64,000 nt of DNA from Poecilobothrus nobilitatus. Taxonomy: Eukaryota > Arthropoda > Insecta > Diptera > Dolichopodidae. A program made the position numbers and the translations under genes. Positions 56,214-64,000 of the stretch are shown piece by piece. The notes under the pieces are model-generated. The model was not told where the DNA came from. It saw nothing but the letters and a program-made list of their open reading frames with translations, and made no database searches. Position 1 is the first letter of the stretch. The number at the start of each line of letters is the position of its first letter. The stretch lies in the NCBI GenBank assembly GCA_947095535.1, contig OX352772.1:211707120-211771119 (forward strand), read 5' to 3'.

Positions 56214-56970
56214 TTGGGATAGTAACCCTTTTATTGTTTATTGTAAATTCATATAAAAAATTAAAAGTCCATGTCAATGTATGTACAGTTGTTAGACCTA
56301 GAAATAAAAATAAAAAACTAAAACCTTGGATGAATAATGTTCTTTTAAGAAAAATGAATTTAAAAAAGAAATTAAGGTTTAAATATTACAGATATCCTAA
56401 TAGTAGAGCATTTAAAGTCAGATACAATACATTATGTAATGTATTATGTTATGTAAAAAAGAGGTTATTAATACTGATTGTCGTAATAACTGCTATAACT
56501 CAGAATTTATTAAATGTAAAGGTGATATAAAAGGCGAATGACAATAAATAAATTATTGAAAAAAAATTTAAATAATATTAATAAGAATATTGTATTATCA
56601 AAAAATGAGAAAATTATTTGTGATGAAAAATTAATTGCTGAGGAGTTAAATACTCATTTTTATATGTTTTTTTAAATTTGTTATCTTGATTTAATAATTT
56701 ACAAAACGATTCTGTGCTTGTAGAAGATATTCATGTAACAAATACTTCTTTCTTTGCCAGTTTATCCTCTTTGGAAGTTTTAAAAATTAATAAATTACTT
56801 GACAATTCAAATTCTGTTGGTGTTGATGGTATCTCAAATAAATTGCTGAAAAATATTGCTTTAATTATAGTAGATGTTTTAACATATATTTTTAATTTTA
56901 GCATTTTATCTGGCGTTTTTCATGATGACTTAAAATCGGAGTCGTTATTCCATTGTTTAAAAAAGGTAAT
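56214..56970 (+). pseudogene. Element E connector and RT N-terminus
   Basis: KLKPWMNNVLLRKMNLKKKL and RYNTLCNVLCYVKKR (56310-56470) are the connector. 56714-56960 has LEVLKINKLLDNSNSVGVDG, ISNKLLKNIA and the SGVFHDDLK block, leading into LFKKGN at 56955-56970, where the frame is interrupted by the Helentron-like element. It resumes at 58526. Confidence 0.8.
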
Positions 56971-58523
56971 AAACGAGGAAGAATACAGTTGCCTTTGTCA
57001 ACTCTTAGATACCCGTACGAACCGTTAGTATGTTCACAGCCTGTCACTCTGCTCACAATATTATTTTTTAAATATTTTAGTATTTTAAAATAATTTGGGT
57101 GAATTTTATAATTTCTAGAACTATGGGTTGTACATATATTCAAACTATGTGTTTATATGTAAATTCTTCAAAAGCAGATTCTAACCTTTCACATAACGAT
57201 TATCAATCCAAAACTTTTTCAAATATTCTATAGTACCATTTAATACTAAGCGGTAAATGTATATTAAATTTACTTAGTACAAAATAGTAAATATAATTTT
57301 AAATATTATATTATATTATATTTAAATATTCCATTGACAGAATAATTTATTATAAGTACAATAAAATACATATATGTATGTAAATACGGCGCTATATAAT
57401 ATACATATATACTCTTATCATTCATTCACTAGTGACATATACGATATGTAAATAAACATGATATTATATAAGTATGTATATATATTAATATCATATAAAT
57501 AAAAATTCTTCGAGCAACCGTTATGTTGTTTATTTATTTACATTTTTATGTACTACGCATTATATCCTCAACAATTTCAAATTATCGAGTAAAACAAAAT
57601 GCAAAAAATTCGTTAAAGAAATTTGTTAGAAAATTTGAAAAAATCAAGTAACACTTTCGTCAATTATAAAGTAACCCTATATAATTAAAAAAAGTTGTTA
57701 ACAGAAATAAGAGTATAATGTTGAAGCTTTAATTTTTGTGTATTACTTCAAAAAAATTTTAACAGGTGCTCAAGTTACAGTTGTTTAAAAATACGAAATT
57801 TTCAGTTTACAGCTCCTAAACGGGGAGTGATACAAAAAAAATTTCTGAAACGCCTCATACTTATTTTCAAAGATCTAACTTCTGTCAAAATTTCAAGTTT
57901 CCAACTTAAACCGTTTACAAGATAGAAGGGTTGAAGGATGTTGCAAAATTTGAGTTTCACATAACGGTAAATTAAGACACCGTATGCCACAAATATATAT
58001 TTATTGTATATATACTTTTAAAGCTAATAAAAGTAGTAATCTTTTGGCGTTTTCAAAATGAAGATATACCTTATACAACTTGTGCTATAACAATTTAAAT
58101 ATAGAGCTTTTTTAAACCTTTGGGGAGCTGTAGCTCCGTAACGGGTGGGGCTACAAAAAAAAGCTATTAAAATAAAATTAATATTTTTGTGAGATCTATC
58201 AGTAGTTAAAATTTTATAGCTCTATTGCAAAAAAAAAGTGGGGATCTAAAAGTTAGGTGTTCGAGAGCTACCCTAAGGCTTGGTCCAAACTCAACCAAAA
58301 AAAATCGCAGAATATTTTGTGTAAATTTCAAGATTGTAGCTTTCTTAGTTTTCGAGTTAGCGTGCTGACGGACGGACGGATGGACGGACATGGCTCAAAA
58401 GTCTTAGAATTTTTTTCTGATCCGATCCATACCTTTGAAGGTATATCTAGCTCGCTTATTTCGAGGTGTTACAAACGGAGGAGTAATTTTATTATACCCG
58501 ATCCTATCGTACAGGTATAAAAA
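56971..58523 (+). mobile_element. Helentron/DINE-like element, complete, inserted in an RT frame
   Basis: Begins AAACGAGGAAGAATACAGTT. Subterminal ATACCCGTACGA (57009-57020) pairs with TCGTACAGGTAT (58507-58518) with one mismatch. The core GACGGACGGACGGATGGACG is at about 58368. It ends with a hairpin (ATACCCGATCCTATCG...) and AAAAAG. Boundaries are fixed independently, because RT coding stops at 56970 and resumes immediately after. No protein-coding capacity. Confidence 0.87.
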
Positions 58524-58725
58524 GTACTAAGGAATTATCGACCACTTTCCTTGCTTCCGACAGTTTCTAAATTTTTTGAGAAAGCCGTGAAAAATAGAAT
58601 TTTGAATTATTTAAACAATTTAAATTTTTTCAGTGCGTTACAATTTGGTTTTAAGGTACATCAACTGAAGATGCATAGTTGAATTTTTGTTCAAATATCA
58701 ATAATAAGGGACTTAATGATCATGA
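58524..58725 (+). pseudogene. Element E RT, continuation after insertion
   Basis: LRNYRPLSLLPTVSKFFEKA, VKNRILNYL, SALQFGFK and a STEDA-like block (58526-58700) continue the RT from LFKKGN at 56970. Lost after about 58725; no YADD region found. Confidence 0.83.
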
Positions 58726-58757
58726 CATCGGTAGATAGGTAGGCACTTGGGCCCGAC

Positions 58758-58958
58758 AGGTCAGTAGGTCAAGGTCACGCGGAAGTAGGTCAAACCGTAA
58801 TTAGGTCAGACAGGTTAACGTAATAAAAGTAAACATGGAAATAGTAGGAAAAAATGTTTTTTTTATGCTTACAATTTTGAGATGAATTTATTTTTTTTTT
58901 TTTTTCCGTTTTTTTTATGACCAGTATTGACCTTAAACCTTGAGCTTGACCTTGACCT
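58758..58958. promoter_or_regulatory. Cluster of AGGTCA nuclear-receptor-type half-sites
   Basis: Forward AGGTCA at 58758, 58766, 58772, 58787 and 58803, and AGGTTA at 58812. Reverse TGACCT at 58928, 58947 and 58953, with TGACCA at 58918. TCAAGGTCA (58769-58777) fits an FTZ-F1/ERR-type extended site, and TAATTAGGTCA (58798-58808) fits a DHR3/E75 (RORE) site. Function is not shown; it could be a decayed minisatellite. Confidence 0.5.
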
Positions 58959-59644
58959 TAAAGAAGAGGAAAGAAAAACCATTAATTAATTGTTATGTAA
59001 GAATGTTGAAAAAAATATGAATAAAACAAAAAAAAATTAAAAATATCTAATGTAATACAAGGGTACTTTTTTTTTTTTCTACTTTAAGTATTTAAAGAAG
59101 AGGACAGAAAAACTAATAATAACTGTCAGTGTGTCGTATAGGATATTTTTTGTTTTTAAGAATGTTGAAAAAATATGAATGAAAAGAAAACAAACAGGAA
59201 ATTAAAGCTATGAAAGTGCATCACGATTAACATATTACTTAGGTTCATTGTATGTTGCATAATCTGCAAAGAATAAAATAAGAAAAAAATCCAAGTCATG
59301 TTAATTGCATTTGGTATCTATTTTGAAAACAAGAATATAAAAATAAAACAAATTTATTTACATGTTCAAAAATTTTTTTTTTAACTAGAAATATTTTACA
59401 ATTTTCTAGAAATCTGAGTTGGAAAATTGTTTAAGATGATCAAATGTTAAAATTGGGAAAATAGTGAAATCCAATTTTTCTATATGTTTTTGAAATCTAA
59501 TTCTGTATATAAATTTGAAAAATCTTAATTTAATATTTTTTCTTTCTTAAGAAATGCATATAGACATTAAAACAATTTTTTACAGTACATCTGAAACTGG
59601 TGTTTGTGTAGTGTATAGGACATGTTGATTTAAAATTTTCAATT
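58959..59644. other. AT-rich stretch with an imperfect direct repeat
   Basis: TTAAAGAAGAGGAAAGAAAA...GTAAGAATGTTGAAAAA at about 58958-59015 recurs, diverged, at about 59092-59175. No gene. Confidence 0.5.
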
Positions 59645-59995
59645 TTTCATAATGACCGTAAGTCGCTTAGATCTTCTATTTTAACGCTATCAATGTACTT
59701 TTCAAGAAAATGTTTTTTTTTGTTCTCCTTTAGCATAACTTTTTTCAGTTGATTCTAAATTGCATTTTATAGGTTTTATGTCTAAATATTCAACTAAACC
59801 GTTATTCCATTTAAATCCATTTATTTTATTTTCGCAATACTGGTTATTATAATTTCCCTAAATTTTTTTGCAGGGTATGGTGGTTTGAAGTGATAAACAG
59901 TAGGAATTAAACTTCGTTTTTCTAGTATAGCCAGCTTTTTTAGCAAATATTGCTTTTCATTTCCTTAGGTAGGTCAACTACGAAAATTTGATTAT
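59645..59995 (-). pseudogene. Remnant of a small Polinton/virus-associated protein
   Basis: Read on the minus strand, three short frames in succession show protein-like sequence: one with IFVVDLP, one with FKPPYP, and one with FKWNNGLVEYLD followed, after a shift in an A-run near 59712, by FLEKYIDS and a stop near 59652. The order VDL..., FKPPY, W-x-x-G, KG, EDLS..L resembles a small protein often seen in arthropod genomes beside A32-type ATPase genes of Polinton/adintovirus-like elements. Divergent orientation to the ATPase at 60120 fits this. Assignment is from recall of the pattern only. The gene is disrupted by at least two frameshifts. Confidence 0.4.
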
Positions 59996-60119
59996 CCACG
60001 TTGAAGGTTTATCGAAGAATGTTCATTAGAATAACTAAATTTACATTTATATTCACTTCCGAAAAAAAGCTTTTCCTATAAATATAGGTTACCAGTGTTA
60101 GTTTTTAACTAATACAACT

Positions 60120-60660
60120 ATGCTGTTTGACCCATTTACTATGGCGGGGCCATCATGCTGTGGCAAAACCATTTTTATTCATAATTTAATAATATATATA
60201 AAAGAAAATATACAACCACATATTAATAAAATTATTTGGTGTAATCTAGACAAAAATGCCGTTCCAAAATATACCAAAGATGTAGAAGATGTAAGACAAT
60301 TCCAGTTTTTAATGATAATCAAAAACCTTTGTTAATTTATTATTATTGATGATATGATCTTAAATTCTCATGATAAGTATGTATGTGATTTATTTACTAA
60401 AGGATCACATCATAGAAATTTGACTGTAATATTTATAACAAAATGTTTCTCACCGGGGTAAATTTTCAAGAGATATTTCACTTAAATGTAAAAAAATTTC
60501 AAAAATCCAAGAAATAAATCGAAGATATTACCTCTAGATCGCCAAATGTATCCAAATTAAATCAAAGCATTTGATATAGTATATAATGATCTGACAGCAG
60601 TCCCATACGGCTATATATAATAGATCTTATTCAAAAAGTTAATGATATATTTCGATTAAG
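60120..60660 (+). pseudogene. Packaging-ATPase (A32/FtsK-type) remnant, Polinton/adintovirus-like
   Basis: The first frame (60120-60335) has the Walker A motif GPSCCGKT preceded by DPFTMA, matching the PF-x-M-x-x-x-GP-x-x-x-GKT start of genome-packaging ATPases. After a frameshift near 60330, a Walker B-like FIIIDD is followed by LFTKGSHHRNLTVIFIT (sensor region), then a stop. A third frame near 60545 has the C-terminal QMYP block, AFDIVYNDL and PYGYI. Several stops and frameshifts; truncated. Polintons and adintoviruses use this ATPase to package viral DNA, so this is an old endogenous copy. Confidence 0.7.
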
Positions 60661-61285
60661 AAGTGATATGTTTGGAAAAGGTTTGTGTTATTGTACGAGA
60701 GATCAATTAGAACAATTTGGGGGAAAATGTGAAACGATTGAAAGTCAATCATCATATATTGCACCTATTATAAACCTCTTGACTAAAATTCCAGCAAGTA
60801 ATTATAAAACACTGTGGCGCTGAAGTAATTAAAATTATTTAATAGCAACAATACAATAATTAATAGCAACAATACAATTACGAAAGTATAAAAAGAAATT
60901 AAGATCACTCATTTGCAAAACAACAACATTTAACAAAATGATAATTCTAAAACCTGAGATTTATCAGAAAATAAGCAAAATGCAGACGTTGAACTCAATG
61001 AGTTGGATAAAATTATGAAAATAATATTGATAAAACACCTTACGGACACTCAAAAATGGTATTTATACAGACAAAATCTATTTAAAATAAAAAACAAAAA
61101 ACGAGAACTTCCTAGAAATAAAAACGAAAAAGTAAAATTACGGAAACAAAAGGTACTCAAATTCGTGCAAAACTAATGTATATAGATGCGGAATCTCAGT
61201 CGCATTTTCCTAAATATAAAAATGTTAGAATACAAGTTGTACCTGAAGAAGAAGAAGGGCCTAGTACGAAATCTCGACATTTTTA
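60661..61285 (+). pseudogene. Downstream remnants of the Polinton/adintovirus-like element
   Basis: Broken plus-strand coding after the ATPase: a stretch with GKCETIESQSS and IINLLTKIPASNYKTLW (60725-60825), a lysine-rich stretch with LTDTQKWYLYRQNLF (61040-61085), and an end with FPKYKNVRIQVVPEEEEG (61210-61260). Layout fits a small structural or accessory gene next to the ATPase. Product unknown. A tandem AATAGCAACAATACAAT pair is at about 60840-60875. Confidence 0.4.
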
Positions 61286-61432
61286 ATCTCGCTTTTTAAA
61301 ATCTCGCTTTTTTAAAATCTCGCCTTTTAAAATCTCGCTTTTTTAAAATCTCGCTTTTCAAAATCTCGCTTTTTCAAAATCACGCTTTTTAAAATCTCGC
61401 TTTTCAAAATCTCGCTTTTTTAAATTGCTTTT
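61286..61432. repeat. (AAAATCTCGCTTTTT)n minisatellite
   Basis: About nine copies of a 15-18 bp unit (AAAATCTCGCTTTTTT with C/T and length variants, one CACGC variant) directly after the stop of the coding remnant ending at about 61285, probably expanded from its last codons (AAATCTCGACATTTT). Confidence 0.92.
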
Positions 61433-62519
61433 AGTTTTTGAATTTATATGGGCGCCGCGCCCAAGAAATAAATCAGAAATAAATAAGTAAAAGAAAAGTT
61501 CATGGGCTTCGATCAAAAGTGTTTGTTTCTTTAAATACTCCCCTTACCACCAAATATAATTTTTTAGATTTTAAAAATAAGCTTTATTCATTCTAGTTAT
61601 ATTAAATTATAATTCATTCATTCATTACTTAAATTATATTCATTATACATTAATTTTAAAGATTAAAAGGAAAAACAAAAAATATAAATAATGTAAATAT
61701 ATAGTATATAATATAAGCAAAATAAATAATATTAGTATATAATTATAATAGTATAAACCTATAAATGCCCTTAGTAGCCGATGGTTCAATATTGAACTTA
61801 TATTAAATTTTAATATAAATAAAATAAATAAAAGTGCATATAAAATATTTTTATAAATTATAATCTAATATTTTTATAAAAATAATTAATAATCTAATGA
61901 TTGTATGTTGATATAATTATTTTAAATTAATTTAAAAGGTTGTGGTTGGTAAATTCCATGTTGGCGTTTATAAATTGGTGAGGGAAATGGGGAAAGAACT
62001 TATAGTTGCTCTGATAAGGTTGGAGAAAAAATTTCGTTCCAAATGTGTATGGTGAAGAATGGGAAAAAAGTACTCAAATATTTATTAAAGGTATGCAGAA
62101 TAAAATTTGTAATATAAAATACGAAAAATCCTAATATAAATATTATTATTTTGTATGTTAATCTAAAAATTATAGGATCACACAGCATTCTGTTAAGATC
62201 TTTGACAAAATTATATATCAAAATTATTATTAAAATTTGTAAACTTAAACTTTAATTAAAGTCATAAGTGTCTTTAAATGATAAGATGAAATAAAAAGGA
62301 AAGTAATAGAGAAAAAAATTAATTAAAAGCAAGTAAATGAACAAACAGAAATAAAAAATTAAAAAATAAACGTAAAATACAGAAAATATTATAGTAAAAT
62401 TAAGTACAGAAACATATTATTGTTATAAGTTTATATGAATACAACTAAGCTATATACAAAGTCGAAATGTGTGGTTTTTAAATTACCTGTCATTAGGTAC
62501 TGATCGTAAATACTTATTT
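61433..62519. other. AT-rich stretch with one GC-rich palindrome
   Basis: GGGCGCCGCGCCC at 61450-61462 is a 5-bp stem with a CCG loop, striking in AT-rich surroundings. The rest, including a 73-codon minus frame at 62221-62000, has no recognisable gene. Confidence 0.55.
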
Positions 62520-63930
62520 CTCGTTCATTTGTACTGGAAAGCCTACTTGGTCCAAGTATAGGTAAAACATGTTCATTTTGATCTTCTACCCCCGGTGGGT
62601 AGGGGATAAGAAATACCCTCAGTAAGGTATGCTTGTGGTACTAGTCCACTAAAATCCAATGAAAAATCCAGGAGCGACTGTTCCAGAATGGACGGCTACC
62701 TGGTCTGCGTCTGATCCCAGAGGGGCGGCAGTAAGAAACCCTGGCTGTAGGTATAAAAAGCATATTAAAATAAAAAATAATATAATGTCTTATAATAGTA
62801 AAAATTCGGTAAGGATATCTACCAAGGTGTCGGCAGACACCAAGGCTGCCGGCGAGGGCTTGGCTGAATGTTGAAGACGTTCAGATGAGTTGCCAGTGGT
62901 TTATAACAATAATAATAATATTAATAACATGTATAATTATGATAAATTAATAAACTCTTTTGTGAAGGGCTCGAAGATTCAAAGAAGTCCATCTAAAAAC
63001 GAAAATAAGAAAACCGAAGAGGGTAATAAAGAAAAAAAAATGTTCCATGAAGGCAATGTAAAGAAAACCCACGAGGGTAATAATAAAAATCAAAGTTCGT
63101 TACTGCAAGACAGTAATATTGAAGTCAACTCCAGAATAATTGAGTTGGAAATCTTGTGTAAAGATTTACAAAGAGAAATCTCCCAGCTTAAGGCAGAAAA
63201 TTTAAAATTAAAAAAAGAAAAAAATTGTGTGCGAAATGTATCCACTGATACTAAAGTTGGGACATACGATACGGATGAAGAAGAACTAATCAGAGAAACT
63301 GATTGGATTCTGAATACGAAAAGAAATCCGAAGAAACGAAAAGCGGATAAGTCTCCTGATGTTAACACATCTTTGGAACCGCAAAGTAAACCTCAAGAGG
63401 AAAAATCTAAAGAAAACAATAAGGTCACTAAAAAATATAAACCTCCTCCTGTAATTTTGTGTAATATAAAAAACTATTCCCATATTATAAAAATAATAAA
63501 AGAAGAAAATATAAATGTTAAAGTCAACATGATGAATAATGATCAACTGAAAATTAATGTTGGCAACGAAAATGATTATAGAGTTTTAACAAAATCCATA
63601 AATAAAGCCAAGTTGGAATGGCATACGTATGAAAACAAACTGACTAGACCAATTACAGTTATGGTAAGAAATCTTCACCCATCATGTGAGCCAGAAGATA
63701 TTAAAAAAGAACTTCTTAATAGACGTTTTAAATGTCTAGATATGACAAATAAAATTAAAAAAACTATAGATAAAAATATAAAGATTGTAACAAAGCTTCC
63801 ACTGTTTATGGTATCTTTTGACCACTCGGAGGAAATAAATAAAATATACAAAATAGAGTATTTACAGCACATGAGAGTGAAAATTGAGGCTCTCAGAAGT
63901 AGTAAGTCCATTCCTCAATGCAAAAAGTAG
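62520..63930 (+). mobile_element. 5' end and ORF1 of Jockey-type element H
   Basis: A relatively GC-rich leader (62570-62760) has a CTACCCCCGGTGGGTAG hairpin (62588-62604) and precedes the long ORF1. The leader and ORF1 N-terminus are shared with the minus-strand scraps in the tandem array. The element continues beyond the window or is truncated near the end. Confidence 0.65.
62784..63930 (+). pseudogene. ORF1 (Gag-like nucleic-acid-binding protein) of element H
   Basis: One frame from 62659 or 62784 to a TAG at 63928, with a single in-frame TGA at 62872. The part after the TGA is 346 residues from 62890. Residues about 75-115 form a coiled coil (IIELEILCKDLQREISQLKA). A basic patch follows (KRNPKKRKADKSP). 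The C-terminal part has PITVMVRNLHPSCEPEDIKK, LPLFMVSFDHSEEINKIY and MRVKIEALRSSKSIPQCKK, the PRE_C2HC-type region of Jockey-clade ORF1 proteins. The CCHC zinc knuckles expected right after IPQC are missing, replaced by the stop and unrelated sequence. Longest retrotransposon frame in the window. Confidence 0.8.
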
Positions 63931-64000
63931 GTAACCCTGCACTTTGGGATGGGAAAAAAATTTGACCCATATCGCACGACATGTTGGCCTACATTTTGAT

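Noticed and set aside
62000..62221. 73-codon minus-strand frame resembling a membrane protein
   Set aside because: AT-rich chance frame without start context or known family.

Overview
The window is AT-rich eukaryotic DNA with no convincing host gene, host exon, rRNA or functional tRNA. It is dense, nested and decayed transposable-element sequence. Dipteran (fly) origin is suggested by three things: short mobile elements carrying a (GTCY)n/(GACR)n tetranucleotide core like the DINE-1/mini-me elements of Diptera, many Jockey/CR1-group non-LTR retrotransposons, and Ty3/gypsy and errantivirus-like remnants. Species is not identified. Every open frame I recognise belongs to a mobile element, and nearly all are broken by stops, frameshifts or deletions.

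Region 1 (1-23,868) is a head-to-tail array of about 2.5 near-identical composite units with periods of about 9.39 and 9.12 kb. Each unit carries, mostly on the minus strand, an RT fragment joined to an ORF1 fragment, a DINE/mini-me-like piece, a non-LTR ORF2 (family A: RT plus endonuclease), a 1 kb Helentron-like piece, a small hairpin repeat and a second ORF2 fragment (family B). The third unit stops abruptly inside the endonuclease of family A. Region 2 (23.9-33.5 kb) holds a PHD-finger ORF1, errantivirus-like gag/protease and env remnants with a candidate LTR, a third non-LTR element (C) lacking its RT catalytic core, and another ORF1 tail.

Region 3 (33.8-40.7 kb) starts with a large palindromic foldback element, followed by a three-level nest: a Helentron-like element split by a Ty3/gypsy element whose right LTR is split by a non-LTR fragment (D). 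Region 4 (40.7-50.3 kb) has non-LTR remnants F1, F2 and G, more DINE-like pieces, one with a 147-bp minisatellite core, a tRNA-derived SINE, a tRNA-like fragment and a 48-bp near-perfect palindrome.

Region 5 (50.4-58.7 kb) is one non-LTR element (E, plus strand) that appears to be split by a transposase-like remnant, an inverted-repeat-bounded block with a nested DINE-like element, and a 1.55 kb Helentron-like element cutting the RT frame. Region 6 (58.7-61.5 kb) has a cluster of AGGTCA half-sites and a decayed Polinton/adintovirus-type gene pair. Region 7 (62.5-64 kb) is the 5' end and ORF1 of another Jockey-type element (H), related to the ORF1 scraps in the tandem units.

The main interest is structural: tandem amplification with mosaic history, precise nested insertions that define element ends, and foldback and minisatellite derivatives. 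I saw no operon-like gene system.
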